DNA of 64,000 bases from Cristatella mucedo (Eukaryota; Bryozoa; Phylactolaemata; Cristatellidae), in the NCBI GenBank assembly GCA_009760855.2, contig WPIO01000061.1:1803501-1867500 (forward strand), given 5' to 3'. The number at the start of each line of letters is the position of its first letter. Positions within the stretch are counted from its first letter, which is position 1. This document shows positions 33,903-45,701 of the stretch, piece by piece. The notes under the pieces were generated by a model that worked only from the letters and a program-made list of their open reading frames with translations, ran no database searches and was not told the DNA's origin. The position numbers and the translations under genes are program-made.

Positions 33903-34388
33903 TTATGGAGCTTTACATTTGACAGCGTCTTCGAGAGTATAAAAAGGTTGGCTTACTAAAAAACCTGATTTAAGCAGCAAAAGAATAGCCTTTTTATCTA
34001 TCACTGCAGCTTGCAAGTCAAAAGGATTGCCCACTTCATGACTCAAACTCATGACCTTGGGTAAGAAGAGCAAGTGCCTACTCCCTGGGCGAATGCCCAA
34101 GGGCTGTATGTAGTGCATATTAACAGGATAGACCACAACCGTCATAGCATCACTGCAAAGCAATTTAGAAAATAATGCAAATAAAATATCACCTCCGAAA
34201 AAAGTGTTGCTGCTGCTGGGCCGCTGTGCATCATCGGCTGGTGGTTGTCTCGTGCTACCTAGAAGGAGGTTATGAAAACGTGCACTTACTAGAATACATA
34301 ATTTCTTGACATATATGTCAAAGTGTGAACTGCAGAATGTAGTATAGCTAGCCAAACGAGCGATTCTCGCAATACTATATAACAGCAA
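33903..34388 (-). CDS. Unidentified 161-codon ORF of the long unit
   Basis: I do not recognise it. It contains RQPPADDAQRPSSSNTFFG, then FALFSKLLCSDAMTVVV, and LLFLPKVMSLSHEVGNPF. A candidate 66-nt phase 1-1 microexon lies in its first part (34193-34258), between CCTCCTTCTAG and a GTGATA donor. A second acceptor-like site (TTGCTTTGCAG) lies just after. The same frame is largely kept in U1 (2456-2780), where the first part has a stop. It may be GW182 exon sequence, a separate gene or chance. Confidence 0.3.
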   Translation of the reverse strand: MLLYSIARIARLASYTTFCSSHFDIYVKKLCILVSARFHNLLLGSTRQPPADDAQRPSSSNTFFGGDILFALFSKLLCSDAMTVVVYPVNMHYIQPLGIRPGSRHLLFLPKVMSLSHEVGNPFDLQAAVIDKKAILLLLKSGFLVSQPFYTLEDAVKCKAP

Positions 34389-36247
34389 TGGAATTCTACC
34401 GGTGAGTTATTTTATAATCACAACGATCTGATTATGCTTTTGTGCGCACGAGTAACGCCAGCAAAGCTCCCGATAGGTTCTCTCAAACCCCTGGCTATTA
34501 TTGTTGGAAGTCATGTGTACCACGTTTGCACATTAGCATCCCTAGATATTCACCTCGTGCCAACATTTGTGAGGCTAGTCATTCCCTGCGTGCCGCTAAC
34601 TCACTGCTGCACCAGACGTCAATCAATCAGTCTCTGATGTCCTATTTACAGAGGTAACGTTGCCAACACTCAAATTATTTGGGCACTAGAGGTCTCAGCA
34701 GATATTTGGTGAATCTCCTACCTGTAAGCTGATGCCCTAAATTCAAGCAAGCACTGGTACAGAAACGACGAAACTCAGACACCGAGGGTGGCTCCAGCAC
34801 TAATGTTCTCCGTCGGCCGAAACCTTACCCCCACACAGGCTTTACCACCCACACTGCCTTATCCGCATAGAGAGTTACCCGCATACAGCTATGTTCCCCC
34901 TGTACTGCTTTCCGCTGGCTGCTCCTGTCTAGGCAGCACCTCAAATTCGCTATATCATCTCCAACTAAATCGACATATCATAATACAACCACGGAGTCAT
35001 AAAGCCATCTGCCCATACCAGTAGATGTAAACCGAGCTAATGCTGCGACCCTGTCACAGAGTTTCCCATGTTATGGCAACCCCGAACCATTAAATTAGCC
35101 TGTGCTAAACGGGTAATTACGTGTTTTTTGATGGTCTTAGGTGACATCTGCTTAAGCGTTGTTCGACCCCCGATGGGATAGCGACCCCCAAGTTGAGATC
35201 CACTGGACCATCCAGTAGTAGCATGGCAATAAAAATCACACCAGCCTACATTATTCGTTATTCGCGTGCTTGCACTGCCGTGGGCACTCATAGGTTTGCT
35301 GACTTCTTAGTATGCTTCTGCTAATTGTGGAGCTTTCCTTGATAGCCTTGCCATGAGCCTGTGATCGGTAAGCCTTGGCCTTGCTGTCCACCCGCCGTGG
35401 GTCGTCAGAGTGACACAATCGCGATTTTGCAGGCTCTAAAGCAGCGAAATGAGCCGTCACATACTCAATTTTTACCAGCGCTCATTGCATTACCATCAAT
35501 TTATTCTGTTACTACTGGCAGAAGCCCGCGATTTTCCAGATGCCATACTATTCCTCATATCGCTCTTTCAGTTCTCTAGTTCAAGAGCGGTCTGGTCTCT
35601 CGCTTGCTAACCTTCCAAAGATGGTAAGACCTCAATTTTCCCTGACCAAATCTGAGGCACCTTCCCTAATCAAAGCTGCTTTGACAGCATATAAGTGTCG
35701 ATACCATCAGCCAGCTTTGACCACGGTCATGGGTGTTTTCCGATTTGCCCAAAGTGCTTGTGCCTTAACAAGTCGCACTTTCTACTAAACAAATAACGTA
35801 TGATAAGACCATTTAGGAGAGTTGTTCCGGCCAAATTTAGGTTTCGCAACTGGAATTTCCAGAATATTTTTGGAGCGTTTATGGCACAGCCTGCCAAAAA
35901 GTAAGGAAAGTGCTACTTATAGTTCAGTCATCCAAACATGGAAATCCTGCTGCCACGGATAACCCAGTTATAGAGTTGCTTATGGGTTACCAACACATAG
36001 GCCCACTGAAAGGTTTCTCAGGAGGTGTACTGAGTGATTCTTTAGAGCAGTAGAATACCAGCCAAAATACTGCTGCTTGATAGAATGCTGAGGGCCACAC
36101 AGTGCATCAAGAAACGACCAAGCCCCTTCCTTCTCTAGCTCATAGCGGCACGAGAAGGCTGCCTGCGAGCCAGAACTGCATTTCCAACAATAATCACATA
36201 TTTTTACGGGAAAAGCTTAGCTGCCTGATGATAATCGCGATACAAAC

Positions 36248-36579
36248 CGCTTGCTGCCAATTTTCCAGTCATTGATGGAGACCAAGATGCACCTATGCCG
36301 GTTTGCTGTTCATTGCCGCCACTGCTGTCGGCACTCCGAGCGATGATTCCGTAGTTCAAAAATCCAGGAGGAGGACGACTTTGGGCTGGCGATGCACCAG
36401 CATGATTCTGAGCAGGTGAAGTGGTAGAGCCATCGCCGTTGTTAGCACCGACTGATGTTTTGCCGGAAGCAGAAGAGGCTGCAGTACGAGAAACAGCATT
36501 TCCGGTGCTAGTCGATTGCCAGAGTACGCCTGGCCAGCTAAAGCCTTTGTGAACGCTGGTGAACGGTGACCACCTTGAC
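36248..36579 (-). pseudogene. GW182 W/P-GL exon copy P3
   Basis: It has a good acceptor (TTTTCTTTCGACTAGTCAG), W motif SRWSPFTSV, PGVLWQSTS, P-GL motif SRPPPGFLNYG, ASWSPS, and the GTTTGT donor of short units. A 28-nt deletion right after the acceptor removes the start of the exon and puts entry phase and body out of register. The body stays open in the family frame. Confidence 0.6.
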
Positions 36580-37836
36580 CTGACTAGTCGAAAGAAAACA
36601 CGATTAAAGCTCACCTGTATCGGCACTAACGTACAGCTCAGCCGTCTCATTTAATTGGATAGAGGTAGGTTCATGCGTAGCAGCATGGTGCTTTAAACGA
36701 TGTTGTAACCACTCCAGCTCTAATACTAGTTTGTGCAAAATGCAGAATTGCCTATTTTTAGATATTCGTATATGAAGTCCGTCAAAGGATCGTTCGGCGC
36801 GAAATGGCGTCCCGACCGACAAGCAGAGAACCGCTGGCCAATACAGCCATAGCATAGCAATATAAAATCACACCATCATCCAACTGTCTTTCTTCAAGCG
36901 CTTGTACTTGTAATACTGCACTTCTAAGTTTGCTGCTTTGAGGGCATTTGCTGAAGTGGATATTTATCATCTACGATTGCCATCAGCCTGTTATCGGTAT
37001 GCCTTTGCTGTACTATCCACCAGCCGTTTGAATGACAGTGATAAACTTGTTATTTGGCATGGACTAAAGCTGTAAAATGAGAAATCATGCACTGCATTTG
37101 TATCAACTCCCTTCATTTCCATCCAGTTTCACTATTCTTCATGGTAGAAGCTTTAGAACGCTCAGATGCAGTACGAAAGATCACATCGCTTTCTCAGTTT
37201 TATCCAGATTACGAGCGGTCGGGTCTATCGCTTACTTGCCTTCTAAAAATGGTAAGACCACACTTGGCACACTTTTACATTTGTCGGTAGTCTTCAGCAG
37301 GCTTTATCTTCGGTCATTGGGTATCTGCTCGATTTCCCCAGAGTGCTTGTGATTTAACAACTTGCACTTTCTGTTGAACGAATAACGTCAAAAAATGCAA
37401 TTAAGGGATTTGTGCAGGCCATATTAGAAGTCGACTAAATGGCTTTGCCTGCACATTTTTAGAATGATTTTGGTGTAGCCGGCCAATAAGTAATGGGAGC
37501 GCTAGTTATAGTTCAGTCATCCAAACATGGAAATCTATCCACCCACTAATAACAGAGGTATCCAGTTACTTAAGGGGCAACAACAAATAGGCCCACTGCA
37601 GGGTTTCTTGGGATGGGTGCTCAGTTGTTCTCCTGAGCAGTAAAATACCAGCCTAAACACTATTACTTATAGAATGCCGAGGGCTACAAAGAGCATCAAG
37701 AAAGACCAACTCCTTTCCTTCGCTAGCTCCTGCCGGCACCAGAAGGCTGCCTACGACCGGAAACGGCATTCTCATAAATTTATCAATCATTTTGCCAGGA
37801 AAAGCCTAGCTGCCAGTTGATAAAGACGATACAAAC

Positions 37837-38196
37837 CGCATGCTGCTGATGGTCCAGTCATAGATGGAGACCAAGATGCACCCCAGCTGGTTCGCAGTCC
37901 ACATATGCCACTGCTGCCGGGCCTCTGAGCAACGATTCCGTAGTTCAAAAATCCAGGAGGAGGACGACTTGGGGCTGCCGATGTGCCAGCGTGATGCTGA
38001 GCAGATGAACTAGTAGAGCCATCACCGTTGTCTGCACCGACTGATTTTTTGCCGGAGGCAGTGGAGGCTGCAGCACCAGAAGCAGCATTTCCGCTGCTAG
38101 TCACTTTCCAGACTACGCTTGGCCTGCTAATGCCTCTGTGAACGCTGGCATACGGTGACCAGCAAGGTGCTCTGCTCTCGTCGCTTGTGTCTGGAC
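37837..38196 (-). CDS. GW182: GW182 W/P-GL exon, best intact copy P4
   Basis: 360 nt (a multiple of 3, phase 1 in and 1 out). Acceptor CGACTTGTCAG, donor GCG-GTTTGT (conserved in all short-unit copies). An alternative end at 37828 would use GTCTTT. It encodes about 119 residues: SDESRAPCWSPYASVH, SVVWKVTSSGNAASG, an Ala/Ser/Gly/Asp stretch, APSRPPPGFLNYG and TSWGASWSPSMTG. TNRC6 proteins have the same order just before the RRM: STWSP, about 17 residues, MWK, then PRPPPGL and more W. These W motifs bind deadenylase subunits and poly(A)-binding protein partners in that family. The RRM exon entry phase fits. No other copy has acceptor, frame, P-GL and donor together. Confidence 0.65.
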
Positions 38197-39038
38197 CTGA
38201 CAAGTCGTAATAAGGCACGATTTAAGCTCACACGTATCAGCACTGACCTGCAATTCAGCCCTCTCATTCAATTGGATAAAGGTAGGTTCAAGCATAGCAG
38301 CATGATTCTTTTATTAAACGATGCTGTAACCATCCCAGCCATAGTATTAGTGAGTGCAAAATGCAGAGAAGCCTAGTTTTGGATTTCATAACATGACATC
38401 CGTTAAAGGATCGCTAAACCCCAAATGTTGCGACCGGCAAGCTGAGAACCACTTGTCGATACAGCCGTGGTATGGCAATATAAAATCACACCATCCTCTA
38501 ACGTTCGTTCTTCAAGGGCTTGAAAAACCTCACTTACTACTGAATTTGCTGCTTCAAGGGCATTTTCTAAAAGTGGAGCTTTCTTACCTACCATTGCCGT
38601 CTGCCTGTGATCTAGGTGCTCTCGCCTTGCTATCTACCTACCGTTGGAATGACTGATAAAATTGAGATTTGCTATGGACTAAAGCTGAAAAATGAGCAAT
38701 CGGGCACTCCGTTGTTATCAGCTCTCACTTCATTTCCACCAAGTTACACAATTCTTCCTGGTAGAAGCTTTAGAATGCTCAGATGCAGTACGACATATCA
38801 AATCGATTTCTCAGTTCTCTCCAGATTACGAGCATTCGGGTATATCGCTTTCTTACCTCCTAAAATTGTAAGACCGTTGGCTCTCGCTAAATCTAAGGCC
38901 ACATCCCTAGTCAAAGTGGCTTTAGCTGCATACACGTGTCTATAGTCGTCAGCAGGCTTTATCCACGGTCATTGGGTATGTGCCCGATTTCCTCAGAGTG
39001 ATTGTACATTAACAAGTTACACTTTCTGTGGAACGAAT

Positions 39039-39566
39039 TGTACCCTAGAGTAGGCGGACCCATTGACATTCGATATGTCGGGCTGGGCGTCGCCTTGCCC
39101 CGGAAGGGTAAAGCCTGGGGGTCTGCTCCCAGAGTTCCGAGGACGGGAACTGGGTACAACGTGCTCGCTCTCTTTCGGCGGAAGCTCTCGACGGTGTTGG
39201 ACGTCCACTCCGTCTACCACAGAGTACTCAGCTAGCCGGGTCTTGGACGGCGTATGCTTGTACTGGTGAGACGGAGTCCTGCGACGGTGCGACTGTGGAA
39301 GCCGACTGAGCACTAACACGTTTGTTCGCGCTTGCGGCGTCATCCCGTGCCCCTGTAGTTTACCTTGTATAGGAACTTCCTCTGTAGGCTTGTTTAGTGT
39401 CCTCCTTTGTATAGCGCATGCGTGTGTATTATATAAAGTGTTGTGTACCTGATTGATCACACGTGAACCACTGTTACCGGAGGGCTCGGCGTAACGACCC
39501 AGAACGGACATAGATAGTAGCGAGCCATAGTGGGAGTTAGCCGCTGGCCCATTGATCTCAGTTACA
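39039..39566 (+). mobile_element. Solo LTR of the nested Ty3 family
   Basis: 528 bp, TGTACCCTAG to GTTACA, closely matching the LTR at 20385-20911 in opposite orientation and including its 8-bp duplication. Flanks GAAT and TAAT are a mutated 4-bp target duplication. Other units show the uninterrupted site (AACGAATAACGTC). Recombination between two LTRs of a full element is the usual origin. Confidence 0.9.
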
Positions 39567-40023
39567 TAATTACCACTGAAAATGGAATCAGGGAGTTGTG
39601 TAGGCCATATTTATAGACGCCTAATTGGCTTTGCCTACACATTTTGTGAGCGTTTTTGGTGTAGCCACCCAACAAAAAATGTTAGTGCTAGTTATAGTTA
39701 AGTCATCCAAACATGGAAATCCCGCCAGCAACTGATAACGGAGTCGTCCAGTTGCTTAGGGGGCAACAACATATAGGCCCACTGCCGACTTTCTCAGGTG
39801 TTCTCAGTTGTTCTCCTGAGTAGTACAATACCAGCCGAAACACACTAATGCTTGATATAATGCCGAGGGCCATAAAGACCATCAAGAAACGACCAATCAC
39901 TATCTTTTACTAGCTCATGCCAGCACTGCAAGGCTGCCTACGAGCGAGAACAGGGTTCAGAATAATTAATTAATTATTTCATAGAAAAAAGTCTAGCCGC
40001 CAGTTGAGAATAATGAAACAAAC

Positions 40024-40386
40024 CCCTACTGCTCATGGTTCAGTCATTGATGGAGACCAAGATGCACACATGCTGGTTCGCCGTCTATAGCCGTTACTGC
40101 TGCCCGGGCTCTGAGCGAAGATTCGTAGTTCGAAATTCCAGGAGAAAGACTTGGGCTGTAGATGTACCACCGGAATGCTGAGCAGGTGAAATCCTAGAAC
40201 CATCACTGTTGTTGGCACCAACTACTGTTCTGCTGGAAGCAGATGATGCTGCAGTAAAAAAAAGCAGCATTTCCGGTGCTAGTCGATTGCCAGAGTACGC
40301 CTGGCCCGCTAAAGCCTCTTTGAACGTTGGAACGTGGGTATACGGTGACTAGCCTCGTGCACTGCTCTCGTCGCTTGCACTCCGAT
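40024..40386 (-). pseudogene. GW182 W/P-GL exon copy P5 (decayed)
   Basis: Acceptor TTTTGACTGGTCAG and the GTTTGT donor position are present. The first conserved Trp codon (GGC-TGG-TCACCG in other copies) is TAG. The P-GL region is degenerate (SLSPGISNY) and frames shift further on. Confidence 0.65.
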
Positions 40387-41573
40387 CTGACCAGTCAAAA
40401 GAATGCACGATTTAAGCTCACACGTATCAGCACTGACATACAGCTGAGCCATCTCCTTCAATTGGATAAAGGTAGGTTCAAGCGTAGCAGCATGGCGCTT
40501 TTTTAAATCATGCTGTAACCACTCAGCTCAGTCGTAATATTAGTGTGTGCGAAATACAGAAAAGGCTAGTTTTGACTTTTCTTACATGAAATCCGTTAAA
40601 GGATCGTTCGAACCCAAATGGGGTCGTGATCATCAAGCTGAGTACCACCGGCCCGTACAGCCGTAGCATTGCCACATAAAATCACACCGTCGTCGAACAT
40701 TCGTTCTCCAAGCACTTGTACTGCTGCATGTACTCCTATGTTTGCAGCTTCGAGGGCCTTTGCTAAAAGTGGCTCTAACTTACCTTACCTTGCCATCAGC
40801 CAGTAATCGGTATGCCTTCGCCTTACTATTCACCTGCCGTAGGCGTGACAGTAATAAACTTGCAATTTCAAATAAACTAAAGCTGCGTAATAAGCAATCA
40901 GACACTCTATTTTATCAGATCTCCCTTTATTTCCATCCAGTTTCACTATTCTTTACGGTAGAAGCTTGACTGCATTCAGATGCAGTACGATCTATCACAT
41001 CAAATTCGAAGTTTTCTCCCGATCAAGAGCGGTTGGATCTACCGCTTGCTAACCTTCCCAAGATGAGAAGACTACATTTGACCATCGCAAAATCTTAGGT
41101 AACATTCCTAGTCATAGCCAATTTAACTGCATTCACTCCTCGATAGTCGTCAGCAGGCTTTAACCCGGTCATTGGGCATCTGCCCGAATTCCCCAGAGTA
41201 GTTGTGAGTTAACAACATACACTTTCTGATGAACGAAGAAAGTCTGAGTATACAATTAGAGAGTTGTGCAGGCCATATTTAAAGTCGCCTAACTGGCTTT
41301 GCATACAAATTTTTGAGCGTTCTTGGCGTAGCCGGCCAATGAGTATTCAGAGTGCTACTTACGGTTCAGTCATCCAGACATGGAAACCCTGTGGCCACGG
41401 AAAACGCAGTTATCCAGTCGCTTAGGGGGCACCAACATATAATCCTACTGCAGCTTTTCTCGAGAGCTGTGCACAGTGCTCACATGAGTAGTAAATTACC
41501 GGCTAAACCACACCTTTTTCTTAATAGCCGACTGCCACTCAGTGCATCAAGAAACGACCAACCCCTTTCCTTC

Positions 41574-42189
41574 TTCGGGGACCATGCATTTAGTTCGTAT
41601 GCTCCCACAGCCTGGAACTCCCTCACGACCTGCGTATGAACATCACCCGACCTGACCACATTTAAAAGGAACCTAAAAACACACCTATTTAGGACAGAAT
41701 TTATCGGGTTCTTGTGATTCGTCCTTGATGTGCTTACGCGTGCTGACACTGTGCATGCTGCCACTAACCACATTCGCAGGCTGACCCTGTTCAGGTCACC
41801 CCTAACTATATTATTCATTTTTTTGTTTTTCAAGCATGATTTTACTTACCATTCAATTGCATTTCACTTTGCAGCAAATGTAGAGCACCTAGAGAGAGAT
41901 TAAGTTCTCTGAGGGCGCTTTATCAAGTCCATTATTATTATTATTATTATCACTACTTAGGTAGTATTATTATTACTTAGTATTATTACTACTTAGCTAC
42001 TTTATCAAGTATTATTTACCAAATTATCAAATATTATTACCTTTATACTCAAATATTACAATAATATTATTACCTTTATCAAATATTATTATTACTTAGC
42101 TACTTTATCAAGTGCATTATTATTAATATTACTACTTAGGTAATATTATTACTACTTAGTATTATTACTACTTAGGTAGTAACCTACTA
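41574..42189 (+). mobile_element. L2-B fragment B5 with reiterated 3' tails
   Basis: It begins inside the C-terminal block (GGGGACCATGCATTTAG) and runs to the usual 3' end at about 41945. From there to 42189 the sequence repeats CTACTTTATCAAGT plus ATT-rich tail at least twice more (about 41996 and 42101), with TTACTACTTAGGTAG words. This looks like slippage or repeated use of the tail. Confidence 0.7.
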
Positions 42190-42628
42190 CGTAGGTTACT
42201 AGCCGCCGCCGGCTGCCTTAGCTACGCCGGCGGCTAGTAACCTACTTGTTAGTTATGGTCGTCAGCAGCTGCTATCGCTTCGTCATCGTATATCAAATGC
42301 ATTCCTAGATATTAATGTTGTTGCTAAGATTCATGAACTATGCATTAACAAAAGGAAAGCACCCCGTAGCCGCAGCGGTGGCCGGAACCGCCAGCTCAGT
42401 TGCCGCTCGTTTGGCATTCCTAGCATTGTCTCGAACCGCTCAGCACGCTCCCCCGCATGCATCACTGTTAATCTCTCTAACTTAGTGGTCATCAGGCCTG
42501 TTGTAACCCCATCGGCCAGATTTAATGCTTGCCTTTGAATACCTCGCTCAATGTGCAATTAACCTCTAGTAATAAACGACCTTATTTCTGAAAATGGTAT
42601 CGACATGCTCGCCCTAACTGAAACTTAG

Positions 42629-43511
42629 TTGAAATCGATAAACTGCCCGACAATTAAAGACGCAACTCCATCTGGTTTCTCGTTCTTTCACACCCCTAGA
42701 TCAATCAAAACTGGAGGTGGAGTTGTTATTATCGTGCACTCGAAATTCAACTTCAAGCCATTTGCGGTACCGTCGAAGCAGTCTTTTGAATCAATTGTCC
42801 TGGTCTCACCCGAAAAAAGCTACCGATAGTGGCAGTAGTCTATCGCCCACCAGGTATCAAATCCTCCTTTATCTCAGATTTCTCCGATCTCATTTCGATT
42901 CTGTGTGCAAGAAATCGATCCTTCCTCGTTATGGGTGATTTCAACGTTCACTTTCATAACTTACCTGACGCTTTCAGCACCGAATTTCGTGCATTGACAG
43001 ACTCACTATCTCTTGTGGCTCATGTGCATGGATGGCCCTACCCACATCAAGGGTCACACACTCGACCAAATTTTCTCATATAACTGCACTTTGTCATCAC
43101 CAATTATTACCAAACCATGCTTATCTGACCACATGCAGATCTCATTCAATCTACAGTGTGTGCCCACATCCTCCTCTAAAATAACCTGTGAATCGCGAAA
43201 CCTCAAGACCCTTGACATCGATGCTGTCCGTGCGAGACAATGTGCTTCACCTCTGCTGCTTAATTCTCCCTCCGATCTGTCATCATTGGTAGAAAGGTTC
43301 AACACGACACTAGCTGACACGCTTGACGAGTTTGCCCCTCTAACAAAGCACACTGTGCGCCTCCGCCCAGACGGCCTATGGTTTACCGCAGACATTAAAC
43401 AAGCCATGTCTACTAAACGAAAGCTTGAAAAGGCATACGAAAGATCCGGACTAACTGTCCATCGACAGGCATATGAAGACTACTGTAGGTCGTACCAATC
43501 GATTCTAGCAT
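42629..43511 (+). pseudogene. L2-B4 endonuclease, several lesions
   Basis: Same motifs as B2 (TGGGVVIIVHSK, VVYRPPGIKS, GDFNVHFHN, CLSDHMQ). A TAG stands at the ALTET-Trp position (42626-42628), as in B2. A 1-nt loss after VSPEK shifts the frame (42829), and GG insertion near 43030 shifts it again. A TAG at 43511 precedes the RT part. Confidence 0.8.
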
Positions 43512-43552
43512 AGGCCAAGTATAGCTTCTATAGAAACATTGTTGAATCACAG

Positions 43553-44815
43553 ATGCACAATCCAAAAATGCTGATGTCGACAATAAACCATCTCCTCAAC
43601 CGTTCCCAGGTTAGCTCCTTACCTGATGATCCCTGTGATGATCCAGCCGATCGCTTCTCTCGATTCTTTGTGCAGAAGATTAACAACATCAGGGAATCCA
43701 TCCCTGCGATGACAACCTTCCCACTAGAATGCTGTTCCTCGGTTTCTGGCTGCACCTCAATGTCCGCATTTAAGCAGGTCACTAGTGATCTAGTCCTAAA
43801 GCTCGTATCTCAATCAAAGAAGACAACAAGTCCATTGGACCCTATTCCCACTGTCCTGCTTCTACGCTGCATTGATCCGCTGCTGCGATGCATAACCAAC
43901 ATCATTAATATGTCATTAGCCTCAGGTCAGGTCCCAGCACCTTTCAAAAAAGCTGTAGTCAGGCCACTTCTCAAGAAAGCTACACTAAACCAAGAGAACT
44001 TAAGCAACTACCGCCCAGTCTCCCTTCTACCATTCCTATCAAAGACACTGGAACGGGTTGTGGCAGACCAGCTGAACTCGTATATCGAAACCTCACACCT
44101 TGCTAGTAAGTTCCAGTCTGGCTTTAGGGCAAATCACTTCACAGAATCAGCATTGCTTCGGGTATACATCGACCTACTCAGGAACGCAGATATGGGTAGA
44201 GTGTCTCTTCTTGTTTTGCTCGATCTTTCGGCGGCTTTTGATACCATCGATCACAAAGTACTTCTAGAGCGCCTCTCATCTCGCCTGGGCATCACTGGCA
44301 CTGCTCTGCAGTGGTTCAGGTCCTGTCTCAGTGGGAGACTCCAGAGTACTGACGTGAATAGACAAAGACCACCTGAAGTACCTCTGAAATATGGAGTACC
44401 TCAGGGCTCTGTGCTAGGTCCGGTCCTTTTCACCGTTTATACTCTCCCTCTTGCTGATGTGATTGCCAAGCACAATCTAGGTTTTCACTTCTATGCGGAT
44501 GTCACTCAGTGGTACCTTTGCTTTGATCTCTCCCAGCCTTCGAGCACCTCGAATTCTCTCAACTCACTTGCTGCATGCATTGATGACATCCGCACATGGA
44601 TGGGAGCAAATTTTCTAAAACTAAACGATTATAAAACTAACTTACTAGTTACGGGCAAACCCAGTGTGATTCAGAAATTGGAAAGGCCGACTCTCAAAAT
44701 TGGCTTTGCCAGCATATCTCCAGTTGAATCAGCTCGAAATCTAGGTGTCATATTCCAAAGCGACCTCTCGTTAGACAACCACATCAGCTCCACAGTCAAA
44801 TCTGCCTATTTTTAG
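43553..44815 (+). pseudogene. L2-B4 reverse transcriptase, catalytic Asp lost
   Basis: 420 codons open with [25 protein letters not shown] and GVPQGSVLGPVLF. The catalytic motif reads FYADVTQWY, so the second Asp of YADD is replaced, and a TAG at 44813 cuts off the C-terminal part, which continues at about 44946-45350 after small deletions. This copy cannot make active RT. Confidence 0.85.
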
Positions 44816-45701
44816 CTTCATAACATTGCTAAAATTGGGGCTTGTTCAGATAAGGATACCACGTCCAAGTTGGTCCATGCATACGTGACATCCCGTCTCG
44901 ACTTCTGCACTGCTTACTGGCCTACCAGCATGAGCGATCAGGCGATTGCAGCTCGTGCAAAACTCTGCAGCTAGGCTTGTCTGTCGTGAGCGTCGCAGTT
45001 GCCACATTACTCCACTTCTCGCCGACCTGCACTGGCTACCAGTGAGGCAACGGATTGACTTTAAGGTTTTGTCGCTCACTTTTAGGTCCCTTCATTCTAT
45101 GGCTCGAGCCTATCTTTCAGATATACTACCCCATCAGCCCAAGCATCGTACCTCCGGCTTTTTGGAATCCACCAGTGTAGAAATACCTCATACAAACCTT
45201 AAATCCTTTGGGGACCGTGCATTTAGTTCGTATGCTCCCAAAGCCTGGAACTCCCTCCCGACCTGCGTCAGAACATCCCCTGACCTGACCACATTTAAAA
45301 GAAACTTAAGAACACACCTATTTAGGACAGCATTTAGTGGGTCCCTGTGATTCGTCCTTGATGTGCTTATGCGTGCTGACACTGTGCATGCTGCCACTAA
45401 CCACATTTGCATGCTGACCCTGTGCATGTCACCCCTAACCATATTATTTATTTCGTTTGTTTTTCAAGCATGATTTTACTTACCATTCAATTGCATATCA
45501 CTTTGCAACAAATGTAAAGCGCCTAGAAAGAGATTAAGTTCTCTGAGGGCGCTTTATCAACTGCAATATTATTATTATTATTATTCTCTAGCTCATTGCG
45601 GCACCAGAAGGCTGCCTGCGAGCGAAAACTGCATTTTTATCAATTAATCACACATTTTTCCGGGAAAAGCCTAGCTGCCCGATGATAATCACGATACAAA
45701 C

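Larger units (their letters stand above)
26100..34690. repeat. Long-type unit U2 of the GW182 exon repeat, carrying L2 insertions
   Basis: Matches U1 (1-3200): start at GGGGCAGAAACAAGCAC, then the AGCAAATAATTGGTGAAC block, the block resumed at 27350-27720, then 31995-34690. Insertions at 26538-27350 (L2-A) and about 27800-31993 (two L2-B) interrupt it. An AT-rich run at 26360-26450 is absent from U1. It contains exon copy P2 and the unknown ORF at 33903-34388. Confidence 0.7.
42190..45594 (+). mobile_element. L2-clade family B, near full-length copy B4
   Basis: It starts with a GC-rich 5' end like that of B2 and ends in a TTA tail at 45594, after which the host unit resumes (CTCTAGCTCATTGCGGCACC). 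With B5 it occupies one site in unit U6. The first 60 bp hold inverted copies of GGTTACTAGCCGCCG and CGGCGGCTAGTAACC. Confidence 0.85.

Noticed and set aside
37787-37836. Extension of exon P4 to the stop after LFLAK
   Set aside because: The tail is similar in all copies only because the whole unit was duplicated, and using it would end the protein before the RRM.
41925-42190. Direct-repeat array of CRISPR type
   Set aside because: The repeats are degenerate TTA/CTACTT words from an L2 tail, with no constant spacer length, in an animal genome.
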